A DNA stretch of 43,201 nt from Actinomadura bangladeshensis (GCF_004348335.1 NZ_SMJW01000036.1:1-43201), one strand, 5' to 3'. Positions 34,675 through 42,752 are shown, counted from the stretch's first letter. Program-made: numbers and translations. Notes: generated by a model not told the origin, from the letters alone.

Positions 34675-35385
34675 TCACCGGTCAACGTTCGTCTCGTTGA
34701 TGCGGCGCCACGCGGTCACCCATCGACGCTGATCTTCGCTACTGCCACCGCACGCCGCAATAAAAGCCCTGAGGTAGAACTGATTCGCGGCAAACGGCTG
34801 AGTTGTCGGTGTATTCGAATCTCCCGCCAGGCCGCGCTCTCGGTGGGCCTTGAAGAGCCTTCTATGGATGGTGGCGTGCGAAAAGACTCCATTGGAACGG
34901 TCAGCCAGTTTGCGCGTGCTCAGACATCCCGCCCATTTCCAGTACTTCACCGCCCAGTCGTCCAGTTCCTCGAAAGACCGTGGCCGACTCTCCCCCTTGA
35001 GAGGATCAGGTTTGCAGTCATGACCGTCAACGTCCTCCACAGCTGGTTGTTGGGGGTCGCGGGCGGATTCGAATCGTTGCTCACCCGATGGAGGACGAGG
35101 CGGTGGCACCGAATGGGGCTGTGGCCTGCTCGGCCGCCGTCTGACAGCAGCTTCGTTGTGCGCCGCTTCCATGATCAGCAGGAGCGGTGCCGGCGTTCCG
35201 GCCTGCTGCAGTGTCGCACAAGCTTCTTGCCATTTTGGCAGCGGCGCATGCGGGTCTACGAGCTGGCGAAGGGCTGAGAGTATCCGCGGAGGGAGACTGT
35301 TCGCACGTCTATCGATGCGGTCGCGAACGACATGGCCGACGAGTTCCTCGAACGACGCGCCTGTCGGTGGGGTGTTCATCGACAT
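34675..35385 (-). CDS. Hypothetical regulator-like protein
   Basis: A 236-residue protein starting at ATG 35385 (MSMNTPPTGASFEELVGHVV). Residues 1-75 are helical (RILSALRQLVDPHAPLPKWQ), then a Pro/Arg-rich linker of about 60 residues. A second folded part (135-236) has DWAVKYWKWAGCLSTRKLAD, GVFSHATIHRRLFKAHRERG and FIAACGGSSEDQRRWVTAWR. The last block, an ACG..., W...W pattern, often trails helix-turn-helix domains in actinomycete regulators, so DNA binding is plausible. It follows a 63-residue membrane gene by nine bases. The giant LAL gene starts 69 bases after its stop, on the same strand. Confidence 0.7.
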   Translation of the reverse strand: MSMNTPPTGASFEELVGHVVRDRIDRRANSLPPRILSALRQLVDPHAPLPKWQEACATLQQAGTPAPLLLIMEAAHNEAAVRRRPSRPQPHSVPPPRPPSGEQRFESARDPQQPAVEDVDGHDCKPDPLKGESRPRSFEELDDWAVKYWKWAGCLSTRKLADRSNGVFSHATIHRRLFKAHRERGLAGDSNTPTTQPFAANQFYLRAFIAACGGSSEDQRRWVTAWRRINETNVDR

Positions 35386-35394
35386 AGGCCACGC

Positions 35395-35586
35395 TCACGA
35401 CCGACGCTGCTGGGTCGAGGCCGCAGCAAGTTGCCCCAGAGACGCGCCGATCGCCAAGGTCACGATCGTCGCGAGGACCCCAGTGGCGCCTTGAAGCAGA
35501 TATGCCAGGCCACCGCCAGCATTGATCACGTGCGCTACGGGGACCGGCCAGGTCGGTGGGTTATCCAGTTGCAGTGTCAGCTTCAT
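35395..35586 (-). CDS. Small single-pass membrane protein
   Basis: A 63-residue protein from ATG 35586, with GGAAGG four bases upstream. The N-terminus is polar (MKLTLQLDNPPTWPVPV). A single glycine-containing hydrophobic helix follows (about 25-55, YLLQGATGVLATIVTLAIGA) and a short basic tail (STQQRRS). Nine bases separate its stop from the next start, indicating co-transcription with the regulator-like gene. Function is unknown; it could be a membrane anchor or sensor for that regulator. Confidence 0.6.
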   Translation of the reverse strand: MKLTLQLDNPPTWPVPVAHVINAGGGLAYLLQGATGVLATIVTLAIGASLGQLAAASTQQRRS

Positions 35587-35791
35587 CTTGCCTTCCGCTC
35601 GGTCTTGGGATCCATGCCCGGACGTCCGCGTTCGCAGCGTTCGTCAACCCGGTCTCCCACAACAGGGCCAAGCGAGGCTGGCGTCCAGTACAGATCGTTG
35701 CCTAAGCACGGTGATGGCGGAAGGTTCGATCCAGAATTTTACGTACCAACACACGTACATCCACCTGGCCGTTGTAAGAAGACGTTTCAAG

Positions 35792-35820
35792 TTGTATTAG
35801 TCTGTATCTGGCTGTAACAA
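35792..35820 (-). promoter_or_regulatory. Candidate promoter of the small membrane-regulator pair
   Basis: An unusually AT-rich patch about 210 bases upstream of ATG 35586. On the minus strand TTGTTA (35820-35815) and ATACAA (35797-35792) are 17 bases apart; TAATAC overlaps the latter. Suggestive only. Confidence 0.35.
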
Positions 35821-36666
35821 TGCTCGGCGACCGAGCAGAAGCAGTTGCGCAGTCTGCACGATGTCACGGCTCCGTCCGATCCGGCATCTTGGATGCAGGC
35901 CGTTCATATGCCTCACCCGGTCTTGGGATCCGGCAACAGCATGACAACGGCGATGGCGGGAAGACCCGGACTCCCACCCGGGTCTTCCACCCGGGTCTTC
36001 CGCCTAATGCACCCCCTCCACCTGTCTCATGGAGTTCCTCGTTCGTCGATCCCCACCCCAGTGCGAGAGCCTGGCGACGGCGCCGCATCAGGGCTGATGC
36101 GTTCCCGGATGGCAAGACGATCGGCCGGTGACCTGCAGTCCTCGCTAGGCTAAGCAGCCTCGCACCTATACTTCGGCTGGTGATTTGGAGCTCGTAGGCG
36201 GCGCTAACGTGGACTGCTTGTGGCCCACACGGCCTCTGCCGTTGCCTCGGCCTCAGCCCGAAGTTTGCTGCGAAACGCCGGAGCCGACCTCCATGACTCG
36301 GGCCTGCGCTGCAGGGAACCTGCGGGGCGCGAACCCTGCAATTACCGAAACTCCGTCTGTACGGGTCAGGCGAGGCTGCCGCCGGGTAAGCTACGTGATC
36401 ACCAACAGCCATGGCGGCTCGTTGTCGGCTCGACGGTTCTGAAACGAATCGGCATGCAGCGACATTGGACGGCAAGGAAATCGGGCGGAACACGGACGAT
36501 TCGGCATACAATGACACTGTGAGACCCGTTCCGACACGACGATTTCGGACTTTTAATCCGGAGGTTGCGCAACCCAGCCTCGCCGCAGGAGGACACAGAC
36601 ATATCGGATGATCGCTTCCGATGATGCCTCCTTGCCTGACCAGCTTCGAGTGGAACGCCCAGTTCG
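35821..36666. other. Long intergenic region before integrase 1
   Basis: About 850 bases with no supported gene. It holds the hairpin at 35959-36001. Open frames here on the minus strand are low-complexity Arg/Pro/Ser peptides continuing from shadows of the integrase gene. GC is lower near 36480-36620 than elsewhere in the window. Confidence 0.45.
35959..36001. terminator. Hairpin with a duplicated right arm
   Basis: GGAAGACCCGG (35959-35969) can pair perfectly with CCGGGTCTTCC at 35978-35988, loop eight bases, or with an identical second copy at 35991-36001. Such mutually exclusive stems could be a bidirectional terminator or an attenuation-like structure. No T-run is present and no gene ends right beside it. 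Confidence 0.45.
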
Positions 36667-38013
36667 TCAATCGGTGCGGCGGCGGCTGCGGATCTTGTCG
36701 AAGGCGGCGAGGGCGGTGTCGTCGGCGTCGTCGAGGGTGTGGAGGTAGCGCTCGGTGGTGGAGATGGATCCGTGGCCGAGGCGTTCCTTGACGACCTGGA
36801 GGTCGACGCCGCCGGCCAGGAGCCAGGACGCATGGGCATGGCGGAGGTCGTGGATGCGGACCTTGGCGTCCAGGTCGGCCTTCTTGAGGGCGGGCTTCCA
36901 GATCCGGTTGCGGAACCGGTTGGCGGGGACGTGGCCGTCGGTTTCGCGTCGGCGGGGTTCGCGGGGGTTGTCCTTGCCGTCGGCTCGGCGGCGGGCCCGG
37001 TATTCGGCGAAGGCTCGTCTGCAGTGGTCGCAGCGGCATTTGGCGGCGTTGTAGGCGCTCAGCGTGCCGTGCCGGTATCGGCGCCCCTTGGCGTTCTCTT
37101 CGGTCCAGCCGAGTGCTTCGGGGTCGAGCGGGGCGGGTCGCTCCTCGGCCGCGGTTTCCGGCTGGTAGACGAACAGGAGTCCGTCGGTGCCGAGTTTCTC
37201 TTCGATGATGTGGTCTTCGAGTTTGGCGACGATCTGGTCGCTGAGCTTGAAGCGGCGCCACTCTTTGTCTTTGGGGTAGTCCTTGACCAGGAAGCGTTTG
37301 CCCTCGGGGTGGAACTTCGGGTTGAGCTCCACGACGACGCGGCTGACCGTCAGGAGGCGGGAGCGGGTTTTGAGGTCGCGGCCGCGGAGTTCGGTGAGTT
37401 CGCCCCAGCGCAGGCCGGTTTCGATGGCCGTTTCGACGAGGAGTTTGGAGTCGGCGTCCGGGAGGGCGTGGTAGAGGTCGTCGAACTGCTCGGGGCTGAT
37501 GATTTCCAGCGGTTTCTCGGGGACGGTGGGGGTGCGGACTCCTTTGCAGGGGTGGATGTAGGTGACCTGGTCGTTGAGGGCGGTGGTGAAGATGGCGCTG
37601 AGGACGACCTTGTTGTAGCGGATGGTGGCGGCGGAGACGCCGTTCTTCTTCATCTGCCTGATCCAGGCGCGGACGTGCTCGGGGAGGATGTCCATCATCC
37701 GCATCGCGCCGAACTCGGGCATGACGTGCTTGTAGATCGAGTAGTGGTAGCTCTGCATGGTGGTCGGCTCGACCTCGTGGTTGGGCAGCCAGGTCTCCTC
37801 GACGTACTTCTGGAAGGTCTGCCGGCCCCGCTTGAGGTTGAGGTCCCGGCCCTTGCCGACCTCGGCCTCGGCGCGCTGCCAGGCCCTGTCGGCCTCCTTC
37901 TTGGAGGAGAACGTCCCCGCCGATGTGATCTTGCCTTTGAGGTCTTCGTAGCAGGCGGTGTAGCGCGGCTTGCCGTGGCGGTCGATGCGCTTGAACGCGT
38001 ACCCCAACGTCAC
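36667..38013 (-). CDS. Tyrosine site-specific integrase (integrase 1, apparently intact)
   Basis: A 448-residue tyrosine recombinase from ATG 38013. The N-terminal arm-binding part spans about 1-60 (YAFKRIDRHGKPRYTACYED), the core-binding SAM-like domain 65-160 and the catalytic domain 170-448. Catalytic residues are present: R202 in ETGLRWGEL, H388 and R391 in HDLRH, H414 in RLGHGSIS and Y423 in TTERYLHTL. An insertion near 310-345 carries CRCDHC (C326, C328, C331 with H330) inside RHGTLSAYNAAKCRCDHCRR, possibly a small zinc knuckle. Its start is about 160 bases from the tRNA-Pro attachment core. It should integrate and, with an excisionase, excise the element. Confidence 0.9.
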   Translation of the reverse strand: MTLGYAFKRIDRHGKPRYTACYEDLKGKITSAGTFSSKKEADRAWQRAEAEVGKGRDLNLKRGRQTFQKYVEETWLPNHEVEPTTMQSYHYSIYKHVMPEFGAMRMMDILPEHVRAWIRQMKKNGVSAATIRYNKVVLSAIFTTALNDQVTYIHPCKGVRTPTVPEKPLEIISPEQFDDLYHALPDADSKLLVETAIETGLRWGELTELRGRDLKTRSRLLTVSRVVVELNPKFHPEGKRFLVKDYPKDKEWRRFKLSDQIVAKLEDHIIEEKLGTDGLLFVYQPETAAEERPAPLDPEALGWTEENAKGRRYRHGTLSAYNAAKCRCDHCRRAFAEYRARRRADGKDNPREPRRRETDGHVPANRFRNRIWKPALKKADLDAKVRIHDLRHAHASWLLAGGVDLQVVKERLGHGSISTTERYLHTLDDADDTALAAFDKIRSRRRTD

Positions 38014-38025
38014 TCCCCCGAATGA

Positions 38026-38050
38026 TCGTTTGTTAGTGGCTCGTTAGTGG
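38026..38050. repeat. Direct repeats upstream of integrase 1
   Basis: GTTAGTGG occurs twice, at 38032-38039 and 38043-38050, in a TCGTTtGTTAGTGG/CTCGTTAGTGG arrangement with 11-base period. Between the integrase start and the attachment core these could be integrase arm sites; unproven. Confidence 0.4.
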
Positions 38051-38170
38051 ACTCTGCCCCACGGGACGGGATTCAGGATGACTGCATGTCATGCACTCTA
38101 GGCCTCTGACCTGCATGTTCTCATGGATTCGGCTGATCGCAAAGGAGGCGGGATGAACGCTTTCAGGGCA

Positions 38171-38212
38171 CTGGGGGTCAAGGGGTCGTGGGTTCAAATC
38201 CCGCCGTCCCGA
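38171..38212 (+). other. Attachment core: 3' half of tRNA-Pro(GGG)
   Basis: The 42 bases fit the 3' part of a tRNA: anticodon loop CTGGGGG (anticodon GGG), 3' anticodon strand TCAAG, variable loop GGGTC, T-arm GTGGG-TTCAAAT-CCCGC, acceptor strand CGTCCCG and discriminator A. The acceptor implies a CGGGACG 5' strand, as in tRNA-Pro. The five bases before the loop (GGGCA) do not pair with TCAAG, so the 5' half of the tRNA is absent. Such a partial copy beside integrases is the hallmark of an att site; elements like pSAM2 use tRNA-Pro. Not a functional tRNA. Confidence 0.82.
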
Positions 38213-38221
38213 CAGGACAAC

Positions 38222-38265
38222 AAGCCCTGTCGACCACGGAGTTCACCGAGGTCAGCAGGGCTTTT
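38222..38265 (+). terminator. Rho-independent terminator following the tRNA-Pro core
   Basis: AAGCCCTG (38222-38229) pairs with CAGGGCTT (38256-38263), followed by TTTT (38262-38265). It lies ten bases after the tRNA 3' end, so it is positioned as the tRNA terminator. It also lies about 30 bases beyond the original end of integrase 2 on the opposite strand. Confidence 0.65.
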
Positions 38266-38294
38266 GTGCTTCCGATCAGCTCCGCCAGGACGAG

Positions 38295-39502
38295 CTAGAC
38301 GACCCGGAGTCGGGGACCATCCGGGGACCTACGGTTAGCCAGATGCAGGCTGAGAGCCTCTCCGGCCGCGTTGATCGAAGCGGCATCGGGATGCAGGTGG
38401 GCTGTGTCGTACTGAGCGATCCGTGCCCGGCGATCTTCCGGAGCACATGCACCGGGACACCCGCATCAGCCAGCCACGTCAGGCCGGTATGGCGCAGGTC
38501 GTGACGCCGGAGATACTCGTATCCGAGCCGGGTCACCACCTCGTCCCAGTGTGTTGCGTCCCGCAAGACCGCCGTGGTGATGCGGCCGCCCCGAGGGCCG
38601 GTGAACAACCGAGCGGCAGGCTTGCCACTGAGAGCGTCCAGGCGCCGGGCGACCATGGGCCGGATTTCCTCGATCAGCGGCACCGGCCGGGCCCGCTTGC
38701 CCTTGGTTCCCTTGTCGACCAGGCCGCCGGGGCCGGGGGTGGTCTGCCGGCGAACCGTCCAAGTCCAGGTGTCCCGATCGATGTCGCTGACGCGCACCCC
38801 GGAGACTTCCCCGATGCGAGCGGCCGTGCAGGCAGCGAAGATGACGACCTCTCCCCATTCTTCGTAGTGATCGGAGGACCGCTCGACGAGGGCGGCGGCC
38901 AGCTCGACCAGCGCGGCCCAAGTGGGAAGCGCAAGCGCGCGAGGGTCATCAAGCTCGTCTTCGGCCCGCTTGTACTGCTGCTGCCAGCCGGTCACGCGCG
39001 CGGGGTTATGGGTGATGATGCCGTCCCGTACGGCCTGTTCCATGACCCGCACGAGGATGGCCAGGCTGTTCTTGACGGTTGACCGCCCGCATTCGTCGGA
39101 GATCCAGGCGTGAACTGTCCGGTCGACAGCACCATTGGTGATCATGCGCACGGGCAGATGCCCCAGCGACGGGACCACTCGGCGACACCAGCCTGCCAAG
39201 TACGGATCAAGCGTCTTGCTCTCCAGGCTCCGCGTTGCCAGCGTCATCACGCTCTGGCCGTACTCGGCGAGGGTCATCGTGAAGGTGGCCGGGTCGATTC
39301 CCGCCCGCGCGCCTTTCTGGATCTCCTCGATCCAGGCTTGCGCCTGTTGCTCTGTCTCCACCGACTCAGACACCGAGCGTCGACGCCGTGTCGAGGGGTC
39401 GACCCAGCGCACCCGCGCGCGGTACGGACGGGGCCGCCTAGCCCGGTACTCGATATCGGCAGACAGCGAGACGCCGACCGGGATCTGTTCGCGTTGACTC
39501 AC
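38295..39502 (-). pseudogene. Tyrosine integrase 2, inactivated by C-terminal frameshift
   Basis: Starts at GTG 39502 (GTGA overlap with xis). It has an arm-binding part, a core-binding domain (FTMTLAEYGQSVMTLATRSL, TVKNSLAILVRVMEQAVRDG) and most of the catalytic domain: AARIGEVSGVRVSD (Arg), RHDLRHTGLTWLADAG (His-x-x-Arg), RKIAGHGSLSTTQ (His). Just after TTQ a one-base deletion near 38400 moves the frame; the family continuation is readable in the other frame as HLHPDAASINAAGEALSLHL ending at 38295. The expected R-Y-L, with the nucleophilic Tyr, is destroyed. The shifted frame instead runs to 38276. Its 3' end faces the tRNA-Pro core, as in pSAM2-type elements. Confidence 0.82.
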
Positions 39503-39681
39503 CGGCTCTGCTCCTGGGGGTCGATCCGACGGCTCAGCAGCCACCGCTGCACGTCCATGGCGTTGTACCGGGTGACCGCGCCCGACAGCCGAACGAACGG
39601 AGGCCCCTGGATGGGGTCGGCAGCGCGCCAGCGGGGACTGTACGTTTTTCGGTGTAACTCCTGATCAAGGAGTGACACCAT
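39499..39681 (-). CDS. Excisionase-like small helix-turn-helix protein
   Basis: A 60-residue ORF whose C-terminal half fits actinomycete Xis/MerR-type excisionases: GPPFVRLSGAVTRYNAMDVQ then RWLLSRRI. The first helix and turn normally reading like ...ALRVSRRTLYRW are not recognisable (MVSLLDQELHRKTYSPRWRA), so the gene may be 5' damaged. Its TGA overlaps the GTG of integrase 2, the usual xis-int coupling. It would bend DNA and steer the integrase toward excision, but the partner integrase is broken. Confidence 0.55.
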   Translation of the reverse strand: MVSLLDQELHRKTYSPRWRAADPIQGPPFVRLSGAVTRYNAMDVQRWLLSRRIDPQEQSR

Positions 39682-39825
39682 TAACTGGACAGCCCCCCTG
39701 GTCCAGGGGCTACAGGCGCAGGCGGGGCCTCAGCGAACTCTGGGGTTGTTGCTTAGCAGCGCCGGCTTCTATTTGTCGGCTTCGGTCGGGCACTGCGAGG
39801 AAGCCCAGGTGCTCCAGCACGTGGA

Positions 39826-40398
39826 TCAGTTGGTCGCGGTGCTGAGCAGGTCGCGATAGTCGGCGCATCGGACGGTGTGGCCGGGACGGCCGTCGAAGAT
39901 GTTCAGCTCGACCTTCTTGACGCCGGGGATCGCCTGTGCGGTGCAGGCGAGCTGCGCCTGCCACAGGCGCGGCCATTTCTCGGGCCGGATCGTCGTCTGC
40001 AACGCGACGGTGACGGTCCCCGAGTCGTCTGTTTTGCGGATGGCCGCTGGTGGCGCCCCAGGTGGAGGGATGCCGTCCGGTGACGGGTCGGGCAGCCCGG
40101 CGACGATCCCGATACCGGGCAACGTGCTGTCCAGGCCCGCTTGGCGTTCGTTGTCGGTGACGCCGTACCCGAGTTGCCACAGCGGCATCAGCGGAGCCTC
40201 GGGCAATCCGGGCCGGACCACTGGCACCAGCCGGCCGTCCTTGACGAAGTAGATGGTGTTGTTGACGACCGGGCCCTGTCCGGTGGGCAGAGCTCCAACC
40301 CTGGTGATGCCGGTCGGCCGGACGCCGCAGCCGCTCACCAGGACCACAGCCGCGGCGAGCACGGCGCTGAGCACCGTCACGAGGTGCCTGCCGCTCAT
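39826..40398 (-). CDS. Lipoprotein partner of histidine kinase
   Basis: A 190-residue lipoprotein. The signal is SGRHLVTVLSAVLAAAVVLV followed by the lipobox LVSGC (Cys near 24). The mature part has VNNTIYFVKDGRLVPVVRPG, then a Pro-rich linker, then strand-rich TVTVALQTTIRPEKWPRLWQ and VKKVELNIFDGRPGHTVRCA, reminiscent of GerMN/LpqB-like sensors. Its ATG overlaps the kinase stop by four bases (ATGA). Kinase-lipoprotein pairs of this kind are common in actinomycetes; the lipoprotein probably modulates sensing at the outer face of the membrane (inference). Confidence 0.78.
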   Translation of the reverse strand: MSGRHLVTVLSAVLAAAVVLVSGCGVRPTGITRVGALPTGQGPVVNNTIYFVKDGRLVPVVRPGLPEAPLMPLWQLGYGVTDNERQAGLDSTLPGIGIVAGLPDPSPDGIPPPGAPPAAIRKTDDSGTVTVALQTTIRPEKWPRLWQAQLACTAQAIPGVKKVELNIFDGRPGHTVRCADYRDLLSTATN

Positions 40399-41813
40399 CG
40401 TGTCCCCGCCACGGGCAGCCAGAGGGTGAACACCGCGCCCGCCTGGGGACCGGCGGATGCTTCCAGCGTCCCGCCGTGGAGCGATGCGTTCTCTCGCGCG
40501 ATCGCCAGGCCCAACCCGCTGCCCGCGCTCCGCGAGCGGGCCGCCTCGGCCTTGAAGAACCGGTCGAAGATCAGTGGCAGCAGGTCGTCGGGGATGCCCG
40601 GTCCCGAGTCCGCGACCGAGAGCTCGAACCCCGGCACGCCGTCGCGCTCGGCACGGCGGACCTCCAATCGCACCGGCGGCCGCCCGTGCCGGAACGCGTT
40701 GCCGACCAGATTGGCCACGATGACGCCGAATCGGCGCGGGTCCACCCGGACCACCAGGTCACCGGGGGCCGCGACCGCGACTTGTCCGGTCCAGCCGCGC
40801 GCGTCGAGGACGGCCGCAACAGCCTCGGCCACGACCACATCGTCCAGGACGAGCGCGGCCGCACCAGCGTCGAACCGGCTGATCTCGATCAGGTGCTCCA
40901 CCAGCGCGCCGAGCCGCCGCGTCTCGGCCACCACCAGCCGCGCCGCCGTCGGATCCGGTTCGGCCTCCAGCACGTCGGTGAGGGCGGTCATCGCGGTGAG
41001 CGGAGTGCGCAGCTCATGGGAGACGTCCGCCACGAACCGCCGCGCCGCCTCCTCCAACGCGCGCAGCTCGGTCACCGTGATCTCCAGGGCGCCCGCCGCC
41101 CGATTGAACGTGTGGGCCAGGTCGGCCAGCTCGTCCCGGCCCCGGACCTGCACTCGCGTCGTCAGCTCACCCTCGGCGAGCGCCCGTGCCCCCGCGCCAA
41201 GGCGCCGGACCGGCCGCAGCAGCCCATGCGCGGCCGCCAGTGCCAGTCCTAGCCCGAACAGCAGCGCAGCGGCATCCGCCATGACCATCGCCCGGATGAA
41301 CGACCGTAGGTCAGCGGCTTCCCGATCCAGGCTGACGCTGACCAGGACAATCGGTGGGGAAGTGCGCTGCGCGCCGACCGCCGAGGCGCGATACACGGTC
41401 ACGGACGTCCCGACCAGCAGGTACGGCCGTCCCAGATGCCGTACTCGCTGAACGACCATGGCCCGCACAGCCCGCGCCGCGAACACGGCGGGCACCGGCA
41501 CGTGCAGGCAGCCAGGGGCAGGCGAAGGCACCGGCCGGCCCGGCGGTGACGTCACCACGCAGGCCCGCTGGCGCCGGTCGGCAGTGCTCAACGCCGCCTG
41601 CAGGGTCGCCTGCAGGGTCCTGTCCGCGTTCGCCGGCATCTGGACGGGCACCAGCCGTTCGACGGTCTGCCGGACCTGGGTCGCCACGGCGTCCCGGGTG
41701 CGTTCCAGCATCGCGTCGCGCACCAGCACGTACCCGACGCCGGATGCCAGCACCGACGCCAGCAGCGCCACGGCGGTGAACGCCGCTGCCATCCGCATCC
41801 GCAGGCTCGTCAT
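40395..41813 (-). CDS. Membrane sensor histidine kinase
   Basis: I take ATG 41813 (MTSLRMRMAAAFTAVALLAS) over an upstream GTG at 41831. The 472-residue protein has TM1 near 9-31, an extracellular sensor of about 140 residues (C85 and C102 possibly paired) and TM2 near 174-196. A HAMP domain follows (RPVRRLGAGARALAEGELTT), then the H-box FVADVSHELRTPL (H266) and an HATPase domain with NLVGNAFRHG (N), VADSGPGIP (G1) and SGLGLAIARE (G2). It phosphorylates a response regulator, but none is encoded directly upstream where it is usually found. The lipoprotein gene follows with a four-base overlap. Confidence 0.9.
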   Translation of the reverse strand: MTSLRMRMAAAFTAVALLASVLASGVGYVLVRDAMLERTRDAVATQVRQTVERLVPVQMPANADRTLQATLQAALSTADRRQRACVVTSPPGRPVPSPAPGCLHVPVPAVFAARAVRAMVVQRVRHLGRPYLLVGTSVTVYRASAVGAQRTSPPIVLVSVSLDREAADLRSFIRAMVMADAAALLFGLGLALAAAHGLLRPVRRLGAGARALAEGELTTRVQVRGRDELADLAHTFNRAAGALEITVTELRALEEAARRFVADVSHELRTPLTAMTALTDVLEAEPDPTAARLVVAETRRLGALVEHLIEISRFDAGAAALVLDDVVVAEAVAAVLDARGWTGQVAVAAPGDLVVRVDPRRFGVIVANLVGNAFRHGRPPVRLEVRRAERDGVPGFELSVADSGPGIPDDLLPLIFDRFFKAEAARSRSAGSGLGLAIARENASLHGGTLEASAGPQAGAVFTLWLPVAGTR

Positions 41814-42154
41814 CGAGTCGCCGACCGGCACTCGGCCCCGAGCCTGCCGTGGCGCCGCGCTCCGATACCCGACGGCACCAGAGCTGCCGCCGGCCTTGTC
41901 GAAGGATCCCCCTGCCAGTGGAAAATGCTCAGCACCGGATCAGTATGCAGTCGGCCGTGATCATGCAGCGGCTATGTCTCGAAATCCAGACGCAGAGCGA
42001 AGACGAACCGGCGCATCCATGGGCGTGTGGTCGCGGTGCGGGTTCCCGAACCGGGCTGTCTCGGTGTGCCGCCGATTTTGCGATTGACCGCGCGACACGC
42101 GGGGCCGGTCCCGGCTCCCGCCGATCCGCACCCGGCACAGCTCGCTCCTTGCCC
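41814..42154. other. Gap where a response-regulator gene would be expected
   Basis: About 340 bases without a credible gene. A minus-strand stretch just upstream of the kinase reads AVGYRSAAPRQAR, faintly like the end of an OmpR-type response regulator (VRGVGYR), but nothing of the receiver or winged helix is left. Other frames are arginine-rich shadows. Confidence 0.4.
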
Positions 42155-42317
42155 GCATGGATCTCTTGAGGACCTCCGGAGTCGGGACCGGCGCCAAGGC
42201 CATCGCCTCGACCTAGACGTCGATATGCGCCTGATCGACGTCCACCTTCAGGAACACGTCGCCGACGCGCAGAGTCGCACGCTCGGAACGGGCGACGACG
42301 ACCTCGACCTCATCCAT
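42155..42317 (-). pseudogene. Phosphotransferase-like gene fragment with in-frame stop
   Basis: From ATG 42317 the frame reads MDEVEVVVARSERATLRVGD then VFLKVDVDQAHIDV, a TAG (42215-42213), then VEAMALAPVPTPEVL. It strongly recalls the N-terminus of aminoglycoside-phosphotransferase-family proteins (glycine-poor first strands, then the conserved Lys of VFLKVD, and EVEAMALAPVPTPEVL). The TAG replaces an expected Glu codon. Similarity ends at about 42155, so the rest of the kinase fold is deleted as well. Confidence 0.65.
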
Positions 42318-42752
42318 GGGCGACCACTATCCCGGAGATGATCACAGACGTCGCCCGGGTTTCGCGTGCGATTACGCAGTCGGCCGGCTCCCGCCATCCA
42401 GCGGCCTGGTGCATGACACCGACCCCTGAGCAGGCCAAGCCCACCAAGTTGTTAGGAGTCCTTAGTGCGGGCCTGTCCCCCGGACGGCTGGACAAGAGTG
42501 GGGCGGTCGCTACGGACGCGAGAGCCGGGCGATCGTCGGCATGGACACGAGTTGATTGAAGGCATCGTCCTTCGACAGCGGCGCCAGACAGTCGATGCCG
42601 GACAGAGCGACGGCGTGTGGGGCCTCGTGGTCGCGAGCGCCCACCATGGGCGTCTCTGTAGGGGAGGACAGCGAGATGACCGCGACTGGTCGAACCACCC
42701 GGATGCAACATCGGCGCTGCTGCCGGTGGGTCCTCGGTACCCCGGGCGGGGG
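42318..42752. other. Intergenic, no gene called
   Basis: About 430 bases. A ribosome site (GGGGAGGA) precedes ATG 42676, but that frame soon becomes Arg/Pro/Thr-rich and does not connect with the protein-like frame that begins at about 42762. Possibly the damaged 5' part of the fragment that follows. Confidence 0.4.

Noticed and set aside
35864-37261. 465-residue minus-strand ORF spanning the integrase 1 tail and the intergenic region
   Set aside because: Arg/Pro repeats out of frame with integrase 1; not protein-like.
36739-38025. 428-residue plus-strand ORF opposite integrase 1
   Set aside because: Gly/Val/Asp-rich shadow of the integrase on the other strand; no motif or start signal.
38123-38338. 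Plus-strand ORF with a good ribosome site (AAAGGAGG) covering the tRNA-Pro core
   Set aside because: Its peptide (GSWVQIPPSR) is the translation of a tRNA 3' end, a classic spurious ORF; the terminator hairpin lies inside it.
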